This document shows, one piece after another, positions 6,724 through 11,387 of a stretch of DNA of 11,387 nucleotides (position 1 is its first letter; each line of letters begins with the position of its first letter). Source of the DNA: Eubacteriales bacterium (GTDB lineage Bacteria; Bacillota; Clostridia; Christensenellales; SZUA-584); the NCBI GenBank assembly GCA_028711205.1, contig JAQTSP010000062.1, positions 1 through 11,387 on the forward strand, written 5' to 3'. The notes under the pieces are model-generated. The model searched no databases, had not been told where the DNA came from, and worked only from the letters and a program-made list of their open reading frames with translations. The position numbers and the translations under genes were made by a program.

Positions 6724-6755
6724 AAAAACCAATAGCCCTTTTGGGTGTGGCTTGG
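6724..6755 (-). terminator. Hairpin with T-run downstream of the TIM-barrel gene
   Basis: On the minus strand CCAAGCC pairs with GGCTATTGG (CCAA/TTGG and GCC/GGC, with a 2-nt bulge), and TTTTT follows (6724-6728). It lies about 75 nt after the stop codon of the TIM-barrel gene. It also lies only about 10-40 nt after a second promoter-like sequence at 6772-6800. Confidence 0.55.
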
Positions 6756-6771
6756 CGAAACTTTATGCCGT

Positions 6772-6800
6772 ATTATATAATATTTTTTTTAATATGACAA
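6772..6800 (-). promoter_or_regulatory. Strong promoter-like sequence (TTGTCA-17-TATAAT) between TIM-barrel and NlpC/P60 genes
   Basis: On the minus strand TTGTCA (6795-6800) is spaced by 17 bp from a perfect TATAAT (6772-6777). A transcript would begin near 6765 and meet the hairpin at 6724-6755 almost at once, giving an RNA of about 40 nt unless it reads through. It may instead be an additional upstream promoter of the NlpC/P60 gene. Confidence 0.55.
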
Positions 6801-6828
6801 ATATAGCGAAAAAATTATCAAATAAATT

Positions 6829-7494
6829 TTAGTCAAGGTTTCTGTATTTCTTCATAAGATGCATAAAAATATCGGCACTGGTTGGCGGCGTATATGTGAT
6901 GGCGTTTGCACCTGCGTCAATCGTACGCATAATGGATTCATCTGTCGGCCCACCTGTTGCAATGATGGGCACTTGCGGGAACTCAGCCCTGATTTTTTTT
7001 ACGATTCGAGGCGTCTCGGTGGCGCCGGAAACATTCAGTATTGTCGCGCCGGCATCCAGCCTTTGAGCAACATCCGTGCTGTCCGAAACGATCGTTACAA
7101 CGATCGGAATATCTATTTTGCTTTTGAGCCGCGTTAAGGTTTCGTTTGAAGTCGGTGAATTGACGACCACGCCGATCGCGCCCTGGAACTCAGCGTCCAT
7201 TGCAAGATTGATCACCCTCTTCCCCGTCGTTGTTCCGCCGCCCACACCACAGAATACAGGGATGTCCGATACGGTGATGATCGCATGGGAAATAGAAGGC
7301 TGAGGCGTGAACGGGTATACGGCAATAACGGCATTTGCGTTGCAGTTTTTTATGAGTGCCACGTCAGTAGAAAACATCAAAGATTTGATGAGCCTGCCAA
7401 AAATCTTTATCCCGCTGACCTCGTCGATCACTTCGGGGATCTTGACCATATGTTTTCTTAAGTTGCCTTCAATTTCAGGTACAAATTTAGCCAT
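6829..7494 (-). CDS. TIM-barrel protein of uncharacterised family (often labelled hydrolase)
   Basis: The 221-residue protein has alternating strands and helices of a small TIM barrel. These include CGVGGGTTTGKRV at 82-94, GAIGVVVNSPT at 105-115, IVVTIVSD at 131-138, AGATILNVSG at 148-157 and IIATGGPTDES at 177-187. The late GG motif after a hydrophobic strand is typical of the phosphate-binding site of FMN- or sugar-phosphate-binding barrels, so a phosphorylated ligand is plausible. From memory this family is common in clostridia under the name hydrolase, without known substrate; I assign none. The ATG at 7494 has GGAGG 7 nt upstream. It appears monocistronic, with a possible promoter at 7542-7570 and a hairpin downstream. 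Complete and undamaged. Confidence 0.93.
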   Translation of the reverse strand: MAKFVPEIEGNLRKHMVKIPEVIDEVSGIKIFGRLIKSLMFSTDVALIKNCNANAVIAVYPFTPQPSISHAIITVSDIPVFCGVGGGTTTGKRVINLAMDAEFQGAIGVVVNSPTSNETLTRLKSKIDIPIVVTIVSDSTDVAQRLDAGATILNVSGATETPRIVKKIRAEFPQVPIIATGGPTDESIMRTIDAGANAITYTPPTSADIFMHLMKKYRNLD

Positions 7495-7541
7495 AACTTA
7501 TCCTCCGAATATCTAAGAGATATTTAGTGTCTTATATGTGG

Positions 7542-7570
7542 ATTTTAACATTTTAAATTAAAAATGATAA
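7542..7570 (-). promoter_or_regulatory. Likely promoter of the TIM-barrel gene (TTATCA-17-TAAAAT)
   Basis: On the minus strand TTATCA (7565-7570) and TAAAAT (7542-7547) are spaced by 17 bp; the matches are 4 of 6 and 5 of 6. It lies about 50 nt upstream of the ATG at 7494. The surrounding DNA is very AT-rich, so a chance match is possible. Confidence 0.45.
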
Positions 7571-7578
7571 TGGTTTTG

Positions 7579-7600
7579 TATGAATTATTTATGAATTATT
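7579..7600. repeat. Perfect 11-nt tandem repeat
   Basis: TATGAATTATT occurs twice in a row in the AT-rich gap between the macro-domain gene and the TIM-barrel gene. It could be a regulator site with one-helical-turn spacing, or a slippage product. No function is assigned. Confidence 0.7.
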
Positions 7601-7615
7601 TTTTTATTTATTGCT

Positions 7616-8158
7616 TCACTCAAAAGATGATATTAATCGTATGTATTCGTTAAGTACGCTTTTACTGAAACAAACAAAATAGACCTTTTCAAATGACTCT
7701 TTTGTATATTTCCCAAGTACATTTTTCACTGCCGCAAAGGCGATCTTTGAGGCTTTTTCAACCGGATAACCGTATACGCCCGTGCTGATCGATGGAAAGG
7801 CCACTGTTTTTGCGCCATTTTTTATCGCCAATTCAAGTGAATTGACATAACACAAATAAAGCAGATCCGGTTCGCCGTTATGGCCGCCTCTCCATACGGG
7901 GCCCACTGTGTGAATGACCATTTTACATGGCAGGCCGTACGCCCCGGTCATCTTCGCCTGACCGGTTTCGCAGCCGCCCAGGGTTTTGCATTCTTCCAGC
8001 AGCTTAGACCCGGCCGCACGGTGTATAGCACCGTCCACACCTCCCCCGCCGAGCAAAGTATTATTGGCGGCGTTGACGATTGCGTCGACCTGTATTTTTG
8101 TGATGTCGCCCTCGACGATCTCTATCCTGTCAGCAAAACCGGAATTATCTTTTCGCAT
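7616..8158 (-). CDS. Macro-domain protein, probable O-acetyl-ADP-ribose deacetylase / ADP-ribose hydrolase
   Basis: The 180-residue protein is one complete macro domain. It has GDIT at 17-20, NAANN at 29-33, the phosphate loop GGGGVDGAIHRAAG at 37-50, and PSISTGVYGYP at 122-132. The residues needed in MacroD/YmdB-type enzymes to bind and cleave ADP-ribose esters (the Asn pair and the Asp after the Gly run) are present. An active enzyme acting on O-acetyl-ADP-ribose or ADP-ribosylated targets is therefore likely. I chose the ATG at 8158 because GGGAGG lies 5 nt upstream; a longer frame extends to 8221 but overlaps the preceding gene. It is last in a compact unit after the 64-residue protein (22-nt gap), the GIY-YIG protein and the DUF6530-like protein. 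Confidence 0.95.
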   Translation of the reverse strand: MRKDNSGFADRIEIVEGDITKIQVDAIVNAANNTLLGGGGVDGAIHRAAGSKLLEECKTLGGCETGQAKMTGAYGLPCKMVIHTVGPVWRGGHNGEPDLLYLCYVNSLELAIKNGAKTVAFPSISTGVYGYPVEKASKIAFAAVKNVLGKYTKESFEKVYFVCFSKSVLNEYIRLISSFE

Positions 8159-8180
8159 ATGATCCTCCCTCGCCGTATCA

Positions 8181-8375
8181 TCAACACAACATCTGTAAAA
8201 CCAGATTTTTGTATTTCTCATCGAGTATACCGCCGGTCAGCGCATCTGCGATATAGTCATCGATTTCATTTGAGCGCTGATACTTTCTGATCATGACAAG
8301 TATATTCAATATGTCGAACAAGATGAGCTTTCCCATTGATTCTCTGATAATTTGCAAATCGACCGGCATCAACAT
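8181..8375 (-). CDS. Unrecognised 64-residue protein in the macro-domain unit
   Basis: I do not recognise this protein. It is mostly helical in pattern, with a hydrophobic stretch (about residues 17-29, KLILFDILNILVM) followed by charged segments containing IDDYIADALTGG and ending in Cys. The hydrophobic stretch is short and flanked by charges, so a soluble helical bundle or small partner protein is more likely than a membrane protein. It sits between the GIY-YIG gene (15-nt gap) and the macro-domain gene (22-nt gap), which supports it as real. The ATG at 8375 has no clear Shine-Dalgarno; an ATG two codons downstream (8369) or the M at residue 14 are alternatives. It shares the reading frame of the GIY-YIG gene, separated only by that gene's TAA and five further codons. 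Confidence 0.6.
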   Translation of the reverse strand: MLMPVDLQIIRESMGKLILFDILNILVMIRKYQRSNEIDDYIADALTGGILDEKYKNLVLQMLC

Positions 8376-8390
8376 ATTATGGCAGCTATC

Positions 8391-8750
8391 TTATGATCGA
8401 ACGCTGTTATATAACCGGCAGGCATCAATCTTTTCAAGTAAAACCCCATAAAGGATTTTCAGGTCCTCCTGGAATTCTTTGAGGGTTTGCGATTCTTTCT
8501 TCTCCAGGCTTTCTAAAATGTCAAAGGAAAAGGCATTTGCGCCAAATTGTTTCCAGTCATCCTGCAACTGAAAAGAAATACAACTCCCTGTTTTCTGCGA
8601 GAATTCAAATCTGTTTTTGCTTCCCGCAATATCCGTTGTCATGAGCATAAGAATCTTTCCGTTTGCTGTGTTGGTAATAGTGTAAACGCCGCCAATGACT
8701 TTTCGCTGCTTATAGGCTGCCAGAATTTCCTTTTTACTCTGCTTATCCAA
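8391..8750 (-). CDS. GIY-YIG superfamily protein with degenerate active site
   Basis: The 119-residue protein has the start of a GIY-YIG domain: GVYTITNTANGKI at 21-33 matches the first strand and the N-x-x-N-G-K turn. A following region has the usual small-domain pattern (SFQLQDDWKQFGANAFSFDILE, with FSFDILE as a core strand). The second tripeptide, normally YIG or YVG, reads LML (34-36), so the catalytic tyrosine pair seems incomplete. R47 and E80 are possible remnants of the catalytic Arg and Glu. The protein could bind rather than cut nucleic acid. The start is a TTG at 8750 just 3 nt after the upstream stop, with a GGGG 9 nt before it; the frame is closed upstream by a stop and offers no ATG until residue 35. 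It is the second gene of the macro-domain unit. Confidence 0.85.
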   Translation of the reverse strand: MDKQSKKEILAAYKQRKVIGGVYTITNTANGKILMLMTTDIAGSKNRFEFSQKTGSCISFQLQDDWKQFGANAFSFDILESLEKKESQTLKEFQEDLKILYGVLLEKIDACRLYNSVRS

Positions 8751-8753
8751 ATA

Positions 8754-9233
8754 TTAATACCCCATATCCTTGAGCATTCTTGAAAGTACCGCGAGCCTCT
8801 CGCTGATCAACTCGTCGTCTTTGCTGAGGATTTCGGAAAAGAGTCTGATATCCTCATCGATTAAGGGATTGCCAGTGCAGACAGAAACCGTCATGGCGTC
8901 TCCCTGCAGGCCGATACGGTCGATCGTCGGGTTCTTTGTATCATACAGCTTTTCGTAACGGTATGCGTCTCTAAAGTGCTGTATTGTTCTGCATACCAGT
9001 ATTGTCAGATCAATCACACGGTGCAGCGGCAGCTCTTCGGACTGACGCGACCATTTTTCGCCCGTATACCGCCATACTTTAGCGGAAACATCCACCTTTC
9101 CCCTATCGTTCCATTGCGCCAAACCGAGTGAAAGCCCTTTCGCGTCTGAACGGTAAGCCATTCTGCCGTCGACATTTTCATAGTTTTCAGAGATAATGAC
9201 AGGTTTATGTTTTAATGACGTTGGAATTTTCAT
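8754..9233 (-). CDS. Uncharacterised protein, DUF6530-like
   Basis: A soluble 159-residue protein with no signal peptide or membrane helix. Notable segments are KHKPVIISENYENVDGR (8-24), DAKGLSLGLAQWNDRG (30-45), SAKVWRY (50-56), EELPLHRVIDLTILVCR (66-82) and a charged helical C terminus with SRMLKDMGY at the end. From memory it resembles DUF6530, a clostridial family without known function; this is not verified. The ATG at 9233 is chosen because the promoter at 9264-9292 lies inside a longer frame that reaches 9302, so that longer version cannot be made from this promoter. The binding site GGTG is modest. It is the first gene of the unit, followed after 3 nt by the GIY-YIG gene. Confidence 0.88.
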   Translation of the reverse strand: MKIPTSLKHKPVIISENYENVDGRMAYRSDAKGLSLGLAQWNDRGKVDVSAKVWRYTGEKWSRQSEELPLHRVIDLTILVCRTIQHFRDAYRYEKLYDTKNPTIDRIGLQGDAMTVSVCTGNPLIDEDIRLFSEILSKDDELISERLAVLSRMLKDMGY

Positions 9234-9253
9234 ATCATCACCACGCAGTAATT

Positions 9254-9277
9254 TAGTAAATTTATAATATAGTAAAT
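9254..9277 (-). repeat. Direct repeat TAGTAAAT with 16-nt period over the -10 region
   Basis: TAGTAAAT (plus strand) occurs at 9254-9261 and 9270-9277, flanking the -10 box of the macro-domain unit promoter. This arrangement suits a repressor operator, though the AT-rich setting weakens the case. Confidence 0.4.
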
Positions 9278-9292
9278 ATTTATAGGTGTCAA
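9264..9292 (-). promoter_or_regulatory. Sigma-A promoter of the macro-domain unit (TTGACA-17-TATTAT)
   Basis: On the minus strand a perfect TTGACA (9287-9292) is spaced by 17 bp from TATTAT (9264-9269), a 5 of 6 match. The predicted start is near 9257, giving a leader of about 24 nt before the ATG at 9233. Confidence 0.88.
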
Positions 9293-9321
9293 TAGAAAAC
9301 ATTTTTTTGGCACATCATTTT

Positions 9322-9351
9322 TTGACATTTATGATATGTGTCTGTTGTAAT
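9322..9351 (+). promoter_or_regulatory. Upstream promoter of the Cys-rich gene (TTGACA-18-TGTAAT)
   Basis: A perfect TTGACA (9322-9327) is spaced by 18 bp from TGTAAT (9346-9351), a 5 of 6 match. It is divergent from the macro-domain unit promoter, with about 30 bp between the two -35 boxes. Confidence 0.6.
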
Positions 9352-9373
9352 ATAAATGGCAATTTTATATAAT
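9345..9373 (+). promoter_or_regulatory. Downstream promoter of the Cys-rich gene (TTGTAA-17-TATAAT)
   Basis: TTGTAA (9345-9350) and a perfect TATAAT (9368-9373) are spaced by 17 bp, with a predicted start near 9380, about 26 nt before the ATG. It overlaps the -10 of the upstream promoter, so the two may be tandem or alternative. Confidence 0.6.
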
Positions 9374-9405
9374 GAGCTGTATAAATACAAAATCGGAGGT
9401 TTATC

Positions 9406-9594
9406 ATGACTTGCGACAATACGAAAAAGTGCGATTGTTCATGCGCTTGCTCACGTCACGGGAAATGCTGCGAGTGTGTCGCGTATCACCGCAGCTTGGG
9501 AGAAATCCCCGGATGTTTCTTTTCTAAATCGGGCGAGAAGACATATGACAGGTCGATTGAGCACTTATATAAAGACTATAAAGAGAACAGGTAA
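9406..9594 (+). CDS. Cysteine-rich small protein (DUF6485-like)
   Basis: The 62-residue protein has nine cysteines: positions 3, 9, 11, 13, 15, 21, 22, 24 and 37. Most sit in C-x-C and C-C-x-C groups within the first 24 residues. The segment CCECVAYHRSLGEIPGCFF (21-39) and the later KTYDRSIEHL match, from memory, the DUF6485 family of small clostridial proteins. The cysteine pattern implies metal binding (zinc or an iron-sulfur cluster) or a redox role; the true function is unknown. The ATG at 9406 has CGGAGG 6 nt upstream and one or two promoters just before it. It is followed after 91 nt by the ferritin-like gene in the same direction with no clear terminator, so the two may be co-transcribed, which would fit a metal theme. 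Confidence 0.88.
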   Translation: MTCDNTKKCDCSCACSRHGKCCECVAYHRSLGEIPGCFFSKSGEKTYDRSIEHLYKDYKENR

Positions 9595-9643
9595 ATTTCT
9601 GGCCACATATTTTTGTCGCCTATTCGGTGCGAAATGGTTTACC
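9590..9643 (+). other. Imperfect long inverted repeat upstream of the ferritin-like gene
   Basis: GGTAAATTTC (9590-9599) is complementary to GAAA plus TTTACC (9631-9643), with a 3-nt bulge, enclosing about 31 nt. It overlaps the stop codon of the Cys-rich gene. An A-rich tract (9662-9670) and the AAAGGAGA binding site follow. It could be a processing or leader structure, or chance. Confidence 0.3.
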
Positions 9644-9685
9644 TTATCTAATGTTCTTTTTAAAAAAAAATAAAGGAGATTGAAA

Positions 9686-9991
9686 ATGCCGGATTTTGGG
9701 AACTCATTTTCAGGGAGGAAAAATGACCGGAAACTGACAAACGAGGAATTGATCAGGGCGATTCGTTTTATGATTGCGGCGGAATATGAAGCTATACAAT
9801 TATACATGCAGCTGGCGGAGTCTACCGACAATAAATTGGCGATCGAAGTTTTAGAAGATATCGCCGACGAAGAGCGTGTCCATGCCGGAGAATTTCTCCG
9901 TTTGTTGAAAGAGCTCGCGCCTGACGAAGATAAGTTTTATGCGGAAGGCGCGGAAGAGGTCGAGGCGGAGATCCAAAAATTAAAAGAATAA
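9686..9991 (+). CDS. Ferritin-like protein of encapsulated-ferritin (EncFtn) type
   Basis: EncFtn proteins are two-helix ferroxidases that assemble into larger rings to form full di-iron sites and normally work inside an encapsulin shell. The 101-residue product has helix 1 with AEYEAIQLY (32-40) and helix 2 with DEERVHAGEF (61-70). E33, Y40, E63 and H66 align with the metal site known from Rhodospirillum rubrum EncFtn (E32, Y39, E62, H65), and E35 with its entry-site Glu (E34). The tail, with EGAEEVEAEIQKLKE, is like that of clostridial and archaeal members, including the ferritin-like part of the Pyrococcus encapsulin. No encapsulin gene follows; the next gene is a transporter. The ATG at 9686 is preferred over a TTG at 9680 because AAAGGAGA lies 7 nt upstream. 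It ends at a strong terminator. Confidence 0.9.
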   Translation: MPDFGNSFSGRKNDRKLTNEELIRAIRFMIAAEYEAIQLYMQLAESTDNKLAIEVLEDIADEERVHAGEFLRLLKELAPDEDKFYAEGAEEVEAEIQKLKE

Positions 9992-10023
9992 GAAAAAGTC
10001 CTCTCAATTTTTGATATTATGAT

Positions 10024-10049
10024 GAGCAGTTGTTTGATTGCTCTTTTTT
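10024..10049 (+). terminator. Rho-independent terminator after the ferritin-like gene
   Basis: GAGCAGT (10024-10030) and ATTGCTC (10037-10043) form a 7-bp stem with one G-U pair and a 6-nt loop, followed by six T. It lies 32 nt after the ferritin-like stop codon. Confidence 0.85.
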
Positions 10050-10108
10050 ACTGGCAATCAAGAATTTAGAATGACAATAAAGGAGGAATTTATACGTTAA
10101 ATGTCGTT

Positions 10109-11257
10109 TTGCTAGGGCTTGTCAGTTTTTTTGTCGATGTCAGCACCGAAATGGTTTATCCGCTGATACCGATATATTTGACGACCGCACTTGGCGCAAC
10201 GCCGGCGATTGTCGGTATTATTGAGGGTATTGCCGAGAGCCTTGCGAGTTTGCTCAAAATATTTAGCGGGTATTGCAGCGATAAATACAAACGAAAAAAA
10301 CCGCTTGCATATCTTGGCTATTCGACGGCTGTATTTTACAAGCTGGCTTTGATTGTCAGCACCTCATGGATAGGTGTTTTGGCGGCAAGGGTGATCGACA
10401 GGTTCGGCAAGGGCATAAGAACGACGCCGCGCGATGTCCTCGTATCTGAAAGCGCAGATAAAAACTGTCTTGGAAAAGCGTTTGGCTTGCATAAAGCACT
10501 TGACATGGCGGGGTCCGCCACCGGCGTATTACTTGCGTATTTTTTGATGTCTCGATCGACGGGTGATTTTGACTATAAAAAAGTTTTTCTGATTTCGATA
10601 GTTCCGGCGATCATCGGCGTTGCGGTATTGATCAAAGTCAAAGAGAAAAAACAAACATGCGAATCAAAAAAACCGTTGCATTTGATTCAGGGGTTTAAAC
10701 AGCTGGATTCACGGCTGAAACTGTTTTTGATAACCGCATTTGTATTTACACTTGGAAATTCGTCCAACGCGTTTTTGCTGCTTCGCGCCCAGAATCTCGG
10801 ATATGACGCGACAGACGTTATTTTGCTGTATTTTTTATACAGCGTTGTTTCCTCGGCTTTGGCCGTACCATTCGGGAAATTATCCGATAAGATCGGACGC
10901 AGAAAAATACTTGTTGGCGGATACATCGCGTTCGCGCTGGTGTATTTCGGATTTGCCGCGGCAACGCATCAGACAACGGCAATCGTACTTTTTGCCGTAT
11001 ACGGAATCTATACGGCGCTGACAGCGGGTGTGGAGCGCGCGCTGATCGCGGAGATATCGCCAAAGGAACTGAAAGGCAGCGTGCTTGGCCTGCACGCTTC
11101 CCTTGTCGGTATTGCGCTGCTGCCGGCATCAATTATCGCAGGGTTTTTATGGGATGCGGTATGCCCGGCTGCTCCGTTTTATCTGGGCGCGGGGCTTGCG
11201 CTTGTCTCGGCTGTTTCTATCTGTATCATTCTTAAGGAAAAAAGACAAAACAGTTGA
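10109..11257 (+). CDS. Major facilitator superfamily transporter, likely drug or metabolite efflux
   Basis: A 12-helix MFS transporter of 382 residues counted from the TTG at 10109. The loop motif between helices 2 and 3 reads GYCSDKYKRKK (54-64), and its counterpart in the second half is GKLSDKIGRRK (256-266), as expected for proton-coupled MFS carriers. DRFGKGIRTTPRD (97-109) is also characteristic of one bacterial subfamily; the substrate is unknown. The start is a puzzle: the frame stays open upstream and reads TLNVV directly before LLGLVSFF. A perfect AGGAGG (10081-10086) points to codon 10094, which is ACG. The nearest ATG (10101) is out of frame and stops after four codons. I annotate from the first conventional start codon, but the true N terminus is probably 10094. 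Only about 30 nt separate the binding site from the preceding terminator, so the promoter is unclear. Confidence 0.92.
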   Translation: MLGLVSFFVDVSTEMVYPLIPIYLTTALGATPAIVGIIEGIAESLASLLKIFSGYCSDKYKRKKPLAYLGYSTAVFYKLALIVSTSWIGVLAARVIDRFGKGIRTTPRDVLVSESADKNCLGKAFGLHKALDMAGSATGVLLAYFLMSRSTGDFDYKKVFLISIVPAIIGVAVLIKVKEKKQTCESKKPLHLIQGFKQLDSRLKLFLITAFVFTLGNSSNAFLLLRAQNLGYDATDVILLYFLYSVVSSALAVPFGKLSDKIGRRKILVGGYIAFALVYFGFAAATHQTTAIVLFAVYGIYTALTAGVERALIAEISPKELKGSVLGLHASLVGIALLPASIIAGFLWDAVCPAAPFYLGAGLALVSAVSICIILKEKRQNS

Positions 11258-11322
11258 AAGATTGCAATATTTATCTTCGGTTCTTTTTATACCGATATCA
11301 TATTTTTGATTGCGGATAATAA

Positions 11323-11387
11323 CTAAATTTTTACCATCGATACCACGCACTCCACGTGCGTTGTATGCGGAAACATATCCAAGCCCT
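11323..11387 (-). CDS. C-terminal end of a TrmA/RlmD-family RNA (uracil-5-)-methyltransferase
   Basis: The last 21 complete codons of a minus-strand gene read in frame to a TAG at 11323-11325. The peptide contains DMFPHTTHVECVV, which matches the conserved C-terminal DMFP-x-T-x-HVE-x-V signature of the TrmA/RlmD-type enzymes that methylate uracil C5 in rRNA or tRNA using S-adenosylmethionine. The rest lies outside the window, so which RNA it modifies cannot be told. It converges on the MFS gene; the 65-nt gap has only a weak TCGGT/ACCGA hairpin (about 11275-11295). Confidence 0.85.
   Translation of the reverse strand, partial: GLDMFPHTTHVECVVSMVKI

Noticed and set aside
6724..6770. Known riboswitch (preQ1, c-di-GMP, fluoride) in the short leader
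   Set aside because: I compared it with the consensus sequences I remember and found no match beyond short stretches.
8159..8221. Longer N terminus for the macro-domain protein
   Set aside because: It overlaps the preceding gene, and the ATG at 8158 has a GGGAGG at ideal spacing.
9234..9302. Longer N terminus for the DUF6530-like protein
   Set aside because: A TTGACA-17-TATTAT promoter lies within it, so it cannot be translated from that transcript.
9476..9673. Second plus-strand frame overlapping the Cys-rich gene
   Set aside because: It overlaps a gene with a good binding site and family pattern, and itself has neither.
10818..11132. Minus-strand open frames opposite the MFS gene
   Set aside because: Shadows of a well-supported transporter frame; Arg/Pro-rich translations without pattern.

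Overview
The window reads as a chromosomal segment of a low-to-moderate GC Firmicute, most likely a member of the Clostridia. It carries ribonuclease Y, the nadD-yqeK-rsfS cluster, strong purine-rich ribosome binding sites (GGAGG type), near-consensus sigma-A promoters, and several small families that I know mainly from clostridia (a Cys-rich DUF6485-type protein, a TIM-barrel protein called a hydrolase, and an encapsulated-ferritin-type protein). All family names come from reading the translations; no database search was run.

Layout. 1-359 (-): N-terminal part of a membrane dipeptidase (peptidase M19), cut by the window edge. 455-1996 (-): ribonuclease Y, with a strong promoter immediately after the stop of the upstream gene, a leader of about 200 nt, and a hairpin-rich terminator region before the dipeptidase. 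2235-3101 (-): four-helix membrane protein with a restriction-endonuclease-like central domain that seems to lack the catalytic residues. A divergent promoter then drives 3228-4842 (+): nadD, yqeK and rsfS, packed head to tail. A hairpin at 4924-4945 separates rsfS from the convergent gene 5028-6560 (-), a membrane-anchored peptidoglycan hydrolase with two peptidoglycan-binding domains and an NlpC/P60 domain. Its 5' leader holds three 11-bp-spaced CGTAAY half-sites that resemble WalR boxes. 6829-7494 (-): TIM-barrel protein of unknown function.

7616-9233 (-) is a compact four-gene unit behind one near-perfect promoter. In transcription order it holds a DUF6530-like protein, a degenerate GIY-YIG protein, an unrecognised 64-residue protein and a macro-domain (ADP-ribose) protein. 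This is the best candidate in the window for an undescribed functional unit. Divergent from it on the + strand are a Cys-rich small protein (9406-9594), an encapsulated-ferritin-type protein (9686-9991) with no encapsulin shell gene in view, a clear terminator, and an MFS transporter (to 11257) whose natural start position holds ACG instead of ATG. The last 65 bases are the C-terminal end of a convergent RNA uracil methyltransferase of the TrmA/RlmD family.

Functions represented are RNA turnover (RNase Y), NAD synthesis and nucleotide signalling/ribosome hibernation (nadD, yqeK, rsfS), cell-wall remodelling (dipeptidase, NlpC/P60), metal handling (ferritin-like, possibly the Cys-rich protein), and ADP-ribose metabolism (macro domain). 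No tRNA, rRNA, CRISPR array, insertion sequence or prophage gene was seen. No gene-free stretch exceeds 300 bases; the longest are 6561-6828 and 1997-2234, both described below.
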